This document shows, piece after piece, positions 1-13,082 of a stretch of 64,000 nucleotides of DNA. This DNA is from Zygnema cylindricum (taxonomy: Eukaryota > Streptophyta > Zygnematophyceae > Zygnematales > Zygnemataceae), in NCBI GenBank assembly GCA_037447655.1, contig JBBHKE010001501.1, positions 1 through 64,000 of the forward strand, in the 5' to 3' direction. Every line of letters begins with the position of its first letter. Within the stretch, counting starts at the first letter, position 1. The position numbers and the translations under genes are program-made. Under the pieces are notes generated by a model, which was given only the letters and a program-made list of their open reading frames with translations, was not told the DNA's origin and did not search any database.

Positions 1-938
1 AGTTTGTGTTAGTTAGGTTGAAATTCTTGTTATCGCTAACAATTTGTGTAAGTTAGATAACAATTCCTGTTAGCGCTAACAATTTGTGTAATTTAGGTAA
101 CAATTCTTGTTAGGGCTAATAGTTTGTGTAAGTTAGGGAACAACTCCTGTTAACGCTAATTGTTTGTGTAATTTATTTACCAATTTCTCTTAGCGCTAAC
201 AGTTTGTGTAATTAAAGTTACAATTCATGTTAGCGCTAACAGTTTTTGTAATTTAGATAACAATTCTTTTTAGCGCTAACACTTTGTGTAATTTAGGTGA
301 CAATTCTTCTTAGCGCTAATAGTTTGTGTAATTTAGATAACAATTCTTGTTAGCGCTAACAGTTTGTGTAATTTAGGTATCAATTCCTGTTAGTGCTAAT
401 AGTTTGTGTATTTTAAACAACAATTTTTGTTATCGCTAATAGTTTGTGTACGTTAGGTAACAACTCCTGCTAGCGCTAACAGTTTGTGTAATTTAGATAA
501 CAATTCTTGTTAACGCGAACACTTTGTGTAAGTTAGGTTACAATTCCTGTTAGCGCTAATATTTTGTGTAATTTGGGTAACGATTCCTGTTAGCGCTAAC
601 AATTTTTGTATTTTAGATAACTATTCCTATTAGGGCTAACAGTTTGTGTAAGTTAGGGAACAATTATTGTAAGCGCTTACATTGTGTGTATTTTAGATAA
701 CAATTACTGTAAACATAAAGTTTGTGTAAGTTAGGTTGCAATTGTTGTTAGGGCTAACGGTTTGTGTAAGTTAGGTTACAATTCCTATTAGTGCTAACAG
801 TTTGTGTTAGTTAGGTTATAATTCTTGCTAGCGTTAATAGTTTGTGTACGTTAGGTAACAACTCCTGTTAGCGCTAACAGTTTGTGAAATTTAGATAACA
901 ATTCTTGTTAGCGGAAGCATTTTGTGTAATATAGGTAA

Positions 939-1411
939 CAATTCTTGTTAGCGCTAACAATTCGTGTAATTTAGGTAACAATTCCTATTTGAGCTAACAA
1001 TATATGTAAGTTAGGTTACAATTTTTGTTAGCGCTAATAGTTTGTGTAAGTTAGGTAACAATTAATGGTAGCGCTAACATTTTGTGTAATTTAATTACAA
1101 TTCCTGTTAGCGCTAACATGTAAGTTAGGTTACAATTGTTGTTAACGCTAAATGTTTGTGTAAGTAAGGTAACAATTCTTGTTTGCGCTAATAGTTTGTG
1201 TAATTAAGGTAACAATTCTTGTTAGCGCTAACAGTTTATGTTATTTAGGTAACAAATTATGTTAGTGTTAATAGTTTGTGGAATTTATAAAACAATTCCT
1301 ATTAACGATAACAGTTTGTGTAATTTAGGTAACATTTCCTGGTAGTAGTAACAGTTTGTGTAAGTTAGGTAACAATTCCTTTTAGCGCTTACACTTTGTG
1401 TAAGTTAGGTA
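939..1411. repeat. Higher-order satellite block, copy A
   Basis: A run of about twelve diverged monomers repeats at 7804-8275 with an offset of about 6864 bp. Shared private variants include TATTTGAGCTAAC, AATATATGTAAG, a shortened monomer (CATGTAAGTTAGG) and GGTAGTAGTAAC. Shared indels show block duplication, not chance similarity of monomers. Confidence 0.9.
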
Positions 1412-4400
1412 ACAATACCTGTTAGCGCTAAAAGTTTGTGTAATTTAGAAAACAATTCTTGTTAGCGCTAACAGTTTGTGTTATTTAGATAACAATTCCT
1501 GTTAGCGCTAAAAGTTTGTCTAATTTAGATAAAAAAAATTGTTAGCGCTAACAGTTTGTGTTATTTAGATAACAATTCCTGTTAGCGCTAATAGTTTGTG
1601 TAAGTTAGGTAACAATTTCTATTAGCGCAAATATTTTGTGTAAGTTAGGCAACGATTTCTGTTAGCTATAGCAGTTTGTGTAATTTAGATAAAAATTCTT
1701 GTTAGCGCTTTCATTTTGTGTAATTTAGGTAACAATTCTTGTTAACGCGAACACTGTGTGTAAGTTAGGTAACAATTCCTGTTAGCGCTAAAATTTTTGT
1801 GTAATTTGGGTAAGGATTCATGTTAGCGATAATAGTTTTTGTAAGTTAGGTTACAATTCTTTTTAGCGCTAACAGTTTGTGTAAGTTAGGTTATAATTCT
1901 TCTTAGCGGTAACATTTTTTGTAATTTAGGTCACAATTCCTGTTAGCGCTAACAATTTTTGTATTTTAGATAACAATTCCTGTTAGGGCTAACAGTTTGT
2001 GTAAGTTAGGTAACAATTCCTATTAGTGCTAACAGTTTGTGTTAGTTAGGTTATAATTCTTGCTAGCGCTAATAGTTTGTGTATGTTAGGGAACAATTCC
2101 TGTAAGCGTTAACAACTTGTGTAATTTAGATAACAATTCCTGTTAACGCTAACAGTTTGTGTAATTTATTTATCAATTTTTGTTAGCCCTAACAGTTTGT
2201 GTAATTTAGGTTAGAATTCCTGTTAGCGCTAACAGTTTGTGTAATTTAGATAACAATGTTTTTTAGCGCTAACACTTTGTGTAATTTAGGTGACAATTCT
2301 TGTTAGCGCTAACAGTTTGTGTAATTTAGATAACAATTATTTTTAGCGCTAACAGTTTGTGTAATTTAAATAACAATTCTTGTTAGCGCTAACAATTTGT
2401 GTAAGTTAGGTTACAATTCTTGTTAGCGCTAATATATGTGTAAGTTAGGTAACAATTCCTGTTAGCGCTAACAATTTGTGTAATTTAGGTAATAATTCTT
2501 GTTAGCGCTAACAGTTTGTGTTATTTGGGTAACAATTTATGTTAGCGCTAACAGTTTGTGTAAGTTAGGTTACATTTTGTGTAAGCGTCAACAGTTTGTG
2601 TAAGTTAGGTTACAATTGTTGTTAGCGCTAACAGTTTGTGTAAGTATGGTAATAATTTTTGTTAGCTGTAACAATTTGTCAAATTTAGGTAAAAATTATT
2701 TTTAGCGTTAGCAATTTTTGTAATTTAGATAACAATTTTAGTTAGCGCTAACAGTTTGTGTCATTTAGGTTATAATTGTTGTTAGGGCTAACGGTTTGTG
2801 TAAGTTAGGTAACAATTCCTGTTAGCGCTAACAGTTTGTGTTAGTTAGGTTATAATTCTTGTTATCGCTAACAATTTGTGTAATTTATGTAACAATTCAT
2901 GTTAACGCTAACATTTTGTGTAAGTTAAGTAACAATTCCTGTTAGCGCTAATAGTTTGTGTAAGTTATTTAACAACTCCTGTTAACGCTAATTGTTTGTG
3001 TAATTTATTTATCAATTTCTCTTAGCGCTAAGAATTTGTGTAATTTAGGTTACAATTCATGTTAGCGCTAACAGTTTTTGTAATTTAGATAACAATTCTT
3101 TTTAGCGCTAACACTTTGTGTAATTTAGGTGACAATTCTTGTTAGCGCTAACAGTTTGTGTAATTTAGATAACAATTCTTGTTAGCGCTAACAGTTTGTG
3201 TAATTTAGGTCTCTATTATTGTTAGTGCTAACAGTTTGTGTATTTTAAATAACCATTTTTGTTATCGCTAATAGTTTGTGTACGTTAGGTAACAAATCCT
3301 GTTAGCGCTAACAGTTTGTGTAATGTAGATAACAATTCTTGTTAGCGCTAGCATTTTGTGTAATTTAGGTTATAATTTCGTTAGCGCTAACTGTTTGTGT
3401 ATTTTGTATACAATTCCTATTAGCGCTAACAATTTGTGTAATTTAGATAAAATTCTTGTTAGCGCTAACATTTAGTGTAATTTAGGTAACAATTTTTGTT
3501 AGCGCTAACAGTTTGTGTAAGATAGGTTAGAGTTGTTAAGGCTAACGATTTGTGTAAGTTAGGTAACAATTCCTGTTAGCGCTAATAGTTTGTGTAAGTT
3601 AGGCAACGATTGCTGTTAGCTATAGCAGTTTGTGTAATTTTGATAAAAATTCTTGTTAGCGCTAACATTTTGTGTAATTTAGGTAACAATTATTGTTAAC
3701 GCGAACACTTTGTGTAAGTTAGGTAACAATTCCTGTTAGCGCTAACATTTTTTTGTATTTTAGATAACAATTCCTGTTAGGGCTAACAGTTTGTGTAAGT
3801 TAGGGAACAATTATTGTAAGCGCTTACATTTTGTGTATTTTAGATAGCAATTCATGTAAACACTAACAATTTGTGTACGTTAGGTTGCAATTGTTGTTAG
3901 GGCTAACGGTTTGTGTAAGTTAGGTAACAATTCCTATTAGTGCTAACACTTTGTGTTAGTTAGGTTATAATTCATGCTAGTGCTAATAGTTTGTGTATGT
4001 TAGGGAACAATTCCTGTAAGCGTTAACAACTTGTGTAATTTAGATAACAATTCGTGTTAACGCTAACTGTTTGTGTAATTTATTTATCAAATTTTGTTAG
4101 CCCTAACAGTTTGTGTAATTTAGGTTACAATTCCTGTTAGCGCTAACAGTTTGAATAATTTAGGTAACAATTATTTTTAGTGCTAACAGTTTGTGTAATT
4201 TAGGTATCAATTCCTGTTAGTGCTAACAGTTTGTGTATTTTAAATAACAATTCTTGTTATCGCTAACAGTTTGTGTAATTTAGGTAAAAATTCTTGTTAG
4301 CGCTTATAGTTTGTGTAAGTTAGGTAACAATTCCTGTTAGCGCTAACAATTTGTGTAATTTAGGTAATAATTATTGTTAGCGCAAACAGTTTGTGTTATT

Positions 4401-7400
4401 TGGGTTACAATTGTTGTTAGCGCTAAAAGTTTGTGTAAGTATGGTAACAATTTTTGTTAGCGGTAACAGTTTGTGAAATTTAGGTAAAAATTATTTTTAG
4501 CGCTAGCAATTTGTGTAATTTAGATAACAATTCATGTTAGCGCTAACAGTTTGTGTCAATTAGGTTACAATTGTTGTTAAGGCTAACGATTTGTGTAAGT
4601 TAGGTAAGAATTCTTATAAGCGCTAACACTCTGTGTAAGTTAGGTTATAATTGTTGTTAAGGCTAACGGTTTGTGTAAGTTAGGTAACAATTCCTATAAG
4701 CGCTAACAGTTTGTGTTAGTTAGGTTATAATTCTTGTTATCGCTAACAGTTTGTGTAATTTAGGTAAGAATTCATGTTAACGCTAACAGTTTTTGTAATT
4801 TAGATAACAATTTTTGTTAGCGCTAACAGTTTGTGTAATTTAGGTATCAATTCCTGTTAGTGCTAATAGTTTGTGTATGTAGATAACAATTCTTGTTAGC
4901 GCTAGCATTTTGTGTAATTTAGGTAACAATTCCGGTTAGCGCTAGCAGTTTGTGTAATTAAGATAACAATTCCTGTTAGCGCTAACATTTTGTGTTATTT
5001 AGGTGATAATTCCGAGAGCGCCAACTGTTTGTGTATTTTGTATACAATTCCTATTAGCGCTAACAATTTGTGTAATTTAGATAAAAATTCTTGTTAGCGC
5101 TAACATTTAGTGTAATTTAGGTAACAATTCTTGTTAACGCTAACAATTTGTGTAAGTTAGGTAACAATTCCTCTTAGCGCTAATATTTTTTGTAATTTGG
5201 GTAACGATTCTTGTTAGCGCTAACAATTTGTGTAAGTTAGGTTACAATTCTTCTTAGCGCTAACGGTTTGTGTAAGTTAGGTTACAATTCTTCTCAGCGC
5301 TAACATTTTTTGTAATTTAGGTCATAATTCCTGTTAGCGCTAACAGTTTGTGTAAGTTAGGTTGCAATTGTTGTTAGGGCTAACGGTTTGTGTAAGTTAG
5401 GTAACAATTCCTGTTAGCGCTAATAGTTTGTGTATGTTAGGGAACAATTCCTGTAAGCGTTAACATCTTGTGTAATTTAGATAACAATTCCTGTTAATGC
5501 TAACAGTTTGTGTTATTTATTTATCAATTTTTGTTAGCCCTAACAGTTTGTGTAATTTAGGTTAGAATTCTTGTTAGCGCTAATAGTTTGTGTAATTTAG
5601 ATAACAATTATTTTTAGCGCTAACAGTTTGTGTAATTTAGGTGTCAATTCCTGTTAGCGCTAATTGTTTGTGTAATTTAGGTAAAAATTCTTGTTGGCGC
5701 TAACAATTTGTGTAAGTTTGGTTACAATTCTTGTTTGCGCCAATAGTTTGTGTAAGGTAGGTCACAATACCTGTTAGCGCTAACAATTTGTGTAATTTAG
5801 GTAACAATTCGTGTTAGTGCTAACATTTTGTGTAAGTTAGGTAACAAATCCTGTTAGAGCTAACAGTTTGTGTAAGTTCGGTAACAATTCCAGTTAGTGC
5901 TAACAATTTGTGTAAGTTAGGTAACAATTCCTGTTAGAGCTAACAGTTTGTGTAAGTTAGGTTACAATTCTTGTTTGCGCTAATATTTTGTGTAAGTTGG
6001 GTAACAATTCCTGTTAGCGCTTACAGTTTGTGTAAGTTAGGTGACAATTCTTGTTAACGCTAATAGTTTGTGAAAGTTAGGTAACAATTCCTGTTAGCGC
6101 TAACAGTTTGAGTAAGTTAGGTAACAATTCCTGTTAGAGCTAACAGTTTGTGTAAGTTAGGTCACAATTCTTGTTTGCGCTAATAGTTTGTGTAAGTTAG
6201 GTAACAATTCTTGTTAGCGCTAACAATTTGTGTAATTAAGGTAATAATTCTTGTTAGCGCTAACAGTTTGTGTTATTTGGGTAACAATTCCTGTTAGCGC
6301 TAACAGTTTGTGTAACTTAGGTTACATTTTGTGTTAGCGATAACAGTTTGTGTAATTTAGGTTACAGTTGTTGTTAGCGCTAACAGTTTGTGTAAGTTGG
6401 GTAACAATTCCTGGAAGCGCTAACAGTTTGTGTAAGTTAGGTAACCATTCGTGTTAGCGCTAACAGTTTGTGTAATTTAGGTTACAATTCTTGTTAGCGC
6501 TAATAGTTTGTGTAAGTCATGATACAATTCTTGTAAGCGCTAAATGTTTGTGTAAGTTAGGTAACAATTCCTGTTAGCGCTGACTGTTTAAAAAAATTAG
6601 ATAACAATTTTTGTTAGCGCTAACAATTTGTGTAATTTAGGTAACAATTCCTTTTAGCGCTAACATTTTGTGTATTTTAGATAACAATTCCTGTTAGTGT
6701 TAACAGTTTGTGTAATTTAGATAACGATTCTTGTTAGCGCTAACAATTTGTATAAGTTAGGATACAATTCTTGTAAGCGCTAACAGTTTAAATAATTTAG
6801 GTCACAATTCCTATTAGCGCTAACAGTTTGTGTATTTTAGATATTAATTCCTGTTAGCAGTAACAGTTGTGTTTTTTAGATAACAATTCCTGTTAACGCT
6901 AATAGTTTGTGTAAGTTAGGTAACAATTTCTATTAGCGCTAATAGTTTGTGTAATTTAGGTAACAATTCTTGTTAGCGCTAATAGTTTGTGTTATTTATG
7001 TAATAATTCCTCTTAGCTAAAACATTTTGTGTAATTTAGGTAAAAATTATTTTTAGCTCTAACCGTTTGTGTAAGTAAGGTTACAATTCTTGTTAGTGCT
7101 AACGATTTGTGTAAGTTAGGTAACAATTCCTGTTAGCGCTAACAGTTTGTGAAATTTAGATAACAAATCTTGTTAGCGCTAACAGTTTGTGTAATTTAGA
7201 TAACAATTCTTGTTAGCGCTAACAGTTCGTGTATTTTAGATAATAATTCTTGTTAGCGCTAACAGTTTGTGAAAGTAAGGTTATAATTGTCGTTAGCGCT
7301 AACAGTTTGTGTAAGTTAGGTAACAATTCCTGTTAGGGTTAACAGTTTGTGTAAGTCTGGTTAGAATTCCTATTAGCGCTAACAGTTTGTGTAACTTAGG

Positions 7401-7803
7401 TTACATTTTGTGTTAGCGGTAACAGTTTGTGTAATTTAGGTTACAGTTGTTGTTAGCGCTAACAGTTTGTGTAAGTTGGGTAACAATTCCCGGAAGCGCT
7501 AACAGTTTGTGTAAGTTAGGTAACCATTCGTGTTAGCGCTAACAGTTTGTGTAATTTAGGTTACAATTCTTGTTAGCCCTAATAGTTTGTGTAAGTTAGG
7601 TTACAATTGTTGTAAGGGCTAACGGTTTGTGTAAGTTAGGTAACAATTTCTGTTAGCGCTGACAGTTTGTGTTAGTTAGGTTTTAATTCTTGTAAGCGCT
7701 AACAGTTTGTGTAAGTTAGGTAACAATTCTTGTTAGCCCTAACATTTTGTGTAATTTAGATAACAATTTATGTTAGCGCTAACAGTTTGTGTAAGTTAGG
7801 TTA

Positions 7804-8275
7804 CAATTCTTGTTAGCGCTAACAATTCGTGTAATATAGGTAACAATTCCTATTTGAGCTAACAATATATGTAAGTTAGGTTACAATTTTTGTTAGCGCT
7901 AATAGTTTGTGTAAGTTAGGTAACAATTGATGGTAGCGCTAACATTTTGTGTAATTTAATTACAATTCCTGTTAGCGCTGACATGTAAGTTAGGTTACAA
8001 TTGTTGTTAGCGCTAAAAGTTTGTGTAAGTAAGGTAAGAATTCTTGTTTGCGCTAACAGTTTGTGTAATTAAGGCACAAGTCTTGTTAGCGCTAACAGTT
8101 TATGTTATTTAGGTAACAAATTATGTTAGTGTTAATAGTTTGTGGAATTTATAAAACAATTCCTATTAACGTTAACAGTTTGTGTAATTGAGGTAGCAGT
8201 TCCTGGTAGTAGTAACAGTTTGTGTAAGTTAGGTAACAATTCCTGTTAGCGCTTACACTTTGTGTAAGTTAGGTA
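7804..8275. repeat. Higher-order satellite block, copy B, ending at the copia junction
   Basis: This is the second copy of the block at 939-1411 and carries the same shortened monomer at about 7979. The satellite stops in mid-monomer at about 8275 (TAAGTTAGGTA, then CCTGAGGATTATAC), where copia integrase sequence begins. Confidence 0.9.
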
Positions 8276-9550
8276 CCTGAGGATTATACACTCTATAACG
8301 TGCAGATTCATCATCATAGCCTAAAAAGACGCCAGGTACAGATTTTGGACTAAGCTTCCAATTAGGAAGATTATCCAAGATAAAACATTTGCTACCAAAA
8401 ACTCTAAAATGACTAACATTTGGCTTTTTGCCTTCCAAACTTCATAAGGTGTCTTACCCCTAACAGTTCGGGTTTCCACTCTTTTTTTGATGTAGGAAGC
8501 ACAATGAAAAGCTTCCCCCCAAAACTTTGGATCCACACCTTTATCGGCCATCATAGATCGAGCACATTCAGTCAAAGTCCGATTACGTCTCTCGGCAACA
8601 CCATTTTGTTCCGGTGTGTACGGAGCAGTAAATTCACGAGAGATGCCATTTTCTTTCAAAAAATCAGCAAAGGCATGAGATACATACTCTCCACCATTAT
8701 CCGTCCGCAAAGCAAGAATAGATTTGCCGTGAAGTTTCTCCGCCCAGATTTTGTAGTGCTTAAAGTGAGTGAAGACTTCTCTCTTCTCCTTCATAAAGTA
8801 TATGCGACTATACCGGGAGTAATCGTCTGTAAAGGTGACAAAGAAGCGGCTGCCACCCAGAGAGAGAACTTTAGAAGGGCCGAAAACATCAGAGTGAATA
8901 ATACCAAGAACATCTGTGGCTCGGTGATCAGAAACTTGTGATATGGGAAGCTTGTGAAGCTTTCCGAGAGCATAACCATCACACATATGAGACTCTGGTT
9001 GACCAAGCTTGACTCCTTTTATCATGTCATGTTTTATCATCTTAGTAAATCTCTCATGATGCACATGACCAAATTGTTTATGCCATAAAACATTATCACA
9101 TAGGACACTAGAGTACGCAAAATCAATTTTATTAGCCAGGTCCATGCGGTACAAAAAGTTTGGGCCTCTAGTTCCTATTAGAGCTACTTTTCCATTCTTG
9201 CTCACTATTTTCTTGCCATTTTTCTGGAGAACCTCAAAGCCTTTGCTTTCAGCTACAGGCGTAGAAAACAGATTTTTCTTAAACTTTGGAACATACATGA
9301 CATCATACAAAGTTCTCTTAACAACCTTTCCATCTATCACACAATCCAGATCTATGTTTCCTTTGACATTCGATTCAACGGTATAGCCACAAGCATAAAA
9401 GATCTGACGTAAAGGAATCGAAGACATATTCTTAAACCAAGACTTGTTCGAACACATGTGGGAAGAGCTACCGGAATCCATTATCCATCCGAGGTCCTTT
9501 TCTCCCCTTCCATCATGTCGAGTTTGGCGAAAGCAAAGAACTCTTGTCAT
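8276..9550 (-). pseudogene. copia pol fragment: protease and integrase (copy I)
   Basis: This region would cleave the polyprotein (protease) and insert the cDNA (integrase). The aspartic protease motif WIMDSGSSSHM is intact near 9480. Integrase follows: an HHCC zinc finger in which the second Cys is Tyr (CDGYALGK), then the catalytic triad in HSDVFGP, RTDNGGEY and QNGVAER. An open frame of 409 codons (8321-9550) ends by frameshift near KTPYEVWK. The next frame continues with KKPNVSHFRVFG and GYDDESARYRVYNP, then runs into the satellite. Frameshift and truncation make it non-functional. Confidence 0.9.
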
Positions 9551-9559
9551 CAGTTTTTG

Positions 9560-10440
9560 GAAAACTGATCACATCAGTGTCGTTTCCTCGGTCTTTTTCT
9601 TCTCCAATTTCGTATCCTCCGCTGAAAATGCAACAATTTTATTCGGAGGTTTTTGGGAAATGGGAGGTCCGCGGTGTCTCCATCCTTTTCGAAAGGTACC
9701 CTGTTTCAAAAGCTTTTATATACAAAGGACAAGCTCTGAAAGAGTGACCATCAGTATAGCAAAAACACATTTCTCAAACTGATGATTAAACTGGTTCCCT
9801 TGATATCTACTTTCCCTCTAAAATTGAGCCGTAAATGCTACAGCTGGTTTTCCAAAACCTAAACTGTCTGCCTAGCCTCTTCTGCCAAGATAAACTCTAT
9901 AGCTCTTTGCAAATTCCAAATAGGTTTAGACATTTTTGTAATTTCATCTGAGGCTCTTTTATATTCACTAGGAAGCCCCTTTAAGAGAATCATGGCCTGA
10001 TGATAAGGGGAGAAATTCCCCTCAGAACATGTATTTTTTGACAGTTACATTGGAAATCCATTAGTGTATTCTACCATGCTACCGCTTGTGTACTTGTACT
10101 CATAGATCTGACAAGCAGTTATAATCTCATGCTGGTCACTAGCTTTAACGTAAGAAGAATTGAATGCATCCCATAATTCTGATGCTTTTGTAACATTAAT
10201 ATATATCATATGCAATTCTTTTGATATCATAAGCTTGACTAAATGCAAAGCTTAGTCATTTTTTCTTATCAAAGTTGGCATCAGATTCTGCCAGGGATCC
10301 ATTTAACACATCAATAAGTTTCACTTGCTTGAATTAAGACTTAACCTAATTTGCCCAATATAGATATTCACGTCCATCAAAGACCGCAATTCGTGAAGGC
10401 GCGCCCGTGACCTATCGTTATGAGACAACTACTGGTAGTG
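9560..10440 (-). pseudogene. copia gag remnant (copy I)
   Basis: Nucleocapsid-type gag is recognised by alignment with sister copies. The clearest open piece is 10045-10248, with the conserved stretches MISKELHMIYINVTKASELWD and SDQHEIITACQIYEYKY. A region equivalent to the CCHC knuckle lies near 9740-9780 but is broken by frameshifts. Several stops occur, and no frame covers the whole gene. Confidence 0.8.
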
Positions 10441-10508
10441 AAGATGAAGAAGAGGAAACAGTAGTCATTGTAGAACAAATTAAGAGAGGAAGCTTCCATA
10501 ACAACCAA

Positions 10509-11142
10509 TGGCATAACAACAATTTTGACAGATAATAACTTGCAATCAAAGATCACAATAGTCCTTCAAATCTACCACACTGGAGATAACATATAAAAGA
10601 ACATACACACAAAATTTCACTTAATTTTGCTAACAAATCTATGAGATATTCAGAGATGAAATTACTTAAAACTAAGTGTCCAATTTTCATATCATTTGAA
10701 TCAAATTCACTAAGTCCTACTTTTATACACCGAAACTACACTAAGCTGTACGGAGGCATTCCAGCTGTACATCTAACATTCTATCACAAATATTTACACC
10801 GAAGTTCAAACAACGTAAAGTGATAATGATCTAGTCACCCCTCGTCGCTATTTGTTGGCGGCTGCTGTCAGCGGTCCGATTAGAGGATTTGGCACCGTAG
10901 AACTAACTTCACGAAGTCCAATGGTCCTGCCAAATTTCCGTACATCCACGGAGGACATACTCACGCATTCTCCCAAGTGACGACACGTGTCCCAAGTGTG
11001 ATTGAACCGTGAACTCCCAACTTCACTGTCACACTAATTTTGGTAAGTACTGAACCGAACTCAACCAAAAATAGCTTAAGTCCTGAACAGCTCTCTCTCA
11101 CAATTGAGGCATAAAGAGGACTAAAGCTTTCTAAAAACAACA
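10509..11142 (-). repeat. Family 1 LTR, copy 1
   Basis: A single LTR of about 634 bp lies between internal regions II and I. On the minus strand it starts TGTTGTTTTTAG at 11142, directly after a purine-rich AACGGAG tract, and ends near GCCA at 10509. The second boundary is inferred by comparing the four LTRs. A TATAAAAG box on the minus strand lies at 10720-10727. Relative to LTRs 2 and 4 it lacks a segment after CATTCTATCA (about 10780); LTR 3 has the same deletion. Confidence 0.85.
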
Positions 11143-11165
11143 CTCCGTTAAAGCTTTAGACTCTG

Positions 11166-13080
11166 CTAGCCACTCAGTCCACATGCCTCTCTATAGAACT
11201 TCAATTTGGGAGCAGGTAAGGGTTTCGTCATCATATCAGCCACCATTTGCTCATCCGGTAAGTAACTCAACTTCAAGACTTTTCCCATCACCTTTTCTCT
11301 TACAAAGTGTAGCTTGATATCAATGTGCTTACTCTTAAAGTGACGACTGGGATAAGATGCAATAGCGATTGCAGCCTGATTATCACACCACACTATTTGT
11401 GGTCGAGATTGCATAAAGAGAAGCTCTTGGAGAAGAGACTTTACCTAACGAAACTCCTTAACTGCCGAGCTGGCAGCCATGTACTCAGCCTCCATGGTAG
11501 ACTGAGCGGTTACCTTTTGAAGTTTGTTGCTCCAGCAGCAAGTTCCACTTCCGATCTTCAAAATGTATCCGCTGGTGGAGCGTCGCTCGGCATATCTCCG
11601 TAGCTCGCATCGCTCCATGTATGAATTTTGACTTCCTTTCCGCCGAGAGAGAGTCGAAGATTTCGAGTTCCTGCAAGATAACCAAAAACTCGCTTTGCTG
11701 CCTCATAGTCTGACTTCCTTGGATTTTGCAAGCTTCGGCTTAAGGCTCCAACCGCTGCTGCGATGTCGGGACGAGTACAATTCATGAAATAAATGAGGCT
11801 TTCGACAATCTGCCTGTTAGGAATGGAGGACATAGAATCTGCCTCCCCTGAATCCAAGAAATCATCAACCAAAACACCACCTCCGTTTCCGTGCCCTCCA
11901 ATTTTTGCTTGAATTCCATAGGAGTGGCACTCCCCTTTGCTTCTGACATGCCAAAATTTTCTAACATGTTCTTCATAACTTCTTTTTGAGTTAAATATAT
12001 AATTTTCTGTTTCCTGTCTCTTTCTACTTCAATTCTTAGAATATACTTAGCCTCACCCAAGTCTTTCATTTCAAACCGGGAATTCACAGCTGATTATATT
12101 TAATTAATTTCATTGATGGATTTGCTAATCAATAGCAAATCATCTACATACACTGCCACATAAATCACTCCATCATCACCTTGTATTACATAGACTGAGT
12201 CGTCCGAACTGATCCTGATAAAGCCAAGATTGGTTAAAAAATCATCTACTTTCAGGTTCTATTCTCTCGTAGCATGTTTCAGACCATACAGGGACTTCAA
12301 CAGTTTAGAGACCAGATTTTCTTTCCCTTTTTTTGCATACATCTCTGGCTGCTTCATATCAATTACTTCCTCCAAATCACCATGCAAGAAAGCCGTCTTA
12401 ACATCCATGTGATGCAATTCTATATCCTCTATTGCAAAAGAGATAGCAAACTCTAACAGTAGGAAAGCGAACCAGAGGAGAGAAGGTCTCTTCATAATCA
12501 ATTCCCTCCTTTGGCTAAATCCCTTAGCAACCAGTCTAGCTTTATATCTCTCAATTGTATTATCAGGATTCAATTTTAATTTGAAGACCCACTTACAACC
12601 GATAGCTTTCCGGTTCAGTGGGAGCTCCAGAAGTTCCCAAGTTTGGGCTTCCATAATTGACTTTATCTCCTCATTTGCAGCCGAGATCCAGTGATCCTTT
12701 TCAGGAACAGAAAAAGCTTCATGAATAGTAAGTCGCTCCCCTGTGCTTGCAGAAAAAGCACTCTGAACTCGGTCGCCTCGAAGGCGGCTGCTTTGCCTTC
12801 TTCCCCTCGGAAAATCTGACGCGAGAACTGATGGTTCCCTACCTTGCCGCACAGGGCGTGTATTGGGAGGAGCATCAACAGAAGGAGCAGCTCCAGAAGG
12901 AGTATTATATGGCCCAGAGGCATTTGGGAGAGAGGTAGAAGAATTAGAAGAGGATGGAGTAAAAGGTACCTGCTCAAGAATGATATATTCTTGTATTTTC
13001 TCATTCCTTTCAGTTGCATCCATGCTAAATCGTCAACAGATTGACTTTCTTATTTAATCTGAATATTCCTAGCTGTTTGA
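11166..13080 (-). pseudogene. copia RT and RNase H (copy II)
   Basis: The reverse transcriptase begins with the linker and IMEAQTWELLEL, then [14 protein letters not shown] and [10 protein letters not shown], where a frameshift follows. The YVDD catalytic box is present near 12140. RNase H follows, with HTWSDASYGDM, QIVWCDNQAAIAIA and KHIDIKLHFVREKV, and a C-terminus at DMMTKPLPAPKLKF. The reading is spread over several frames (12259-13023, 11782-12087, 11558-11872, 11485-11706, 11166-11414), so no RT can be made from it. Confidence 0.9.
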
Positions 13081-13082
13081 AG

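Larger units (their letters stand above)
1..8275. repeat. 40-bp tandem satellite array with palindromic core
   Basis: Head-to-tail monomers of 40 bp fill this stretch, about 205 copies, running past the left edge of the window. A typical unit reads GTTTGTGTAA, then TTTAGGTAAC, then AATTCCTGTT, then AGCGCTAACA. The centre GTTAGCGCTAAC is a perfect 12-bp palindrome. Several positions switch between two states (GTAAGTTAGG or GTAATTTAGA; CCTG or CTTG; GGTAACAA or GGTTACAA). Units differ by scattered substitutions and occasional indels. There is no coding potential and no unique spacer sequence. The family is not one I recognise. Confidence 0.97.
8276..10508 (-). mobile_element. Ty1/copia family 1, internal region copy I (truncated)
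   Basis: Only the 5' half of an internal region remains: leader, gag, protease and most of integrase, reading from high to low coordinates. RT and RNase H, present in the three sister copies, are missing because the satellite begins inside the integrase C-terminal region. No short duplication is visible at the break. Its 5' LTR is at 10509-11142. In the integrase region its variants match copy IV best. Confidence 0.9.

Noticed and set aside
1-8275. CRISPR-like regular repeats
   Set aside because: The repeats are directly adjacent with no unique spacers, and the rest of the window is eukaryotic.
8420-8941. Plus-strand frames opposite copia integrase (also 13224-13493, 18089-18448, 22936-23319)
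   Set aside because: They recur in each copy only because the opposite strand encodes integrase; they have no domains of their own.
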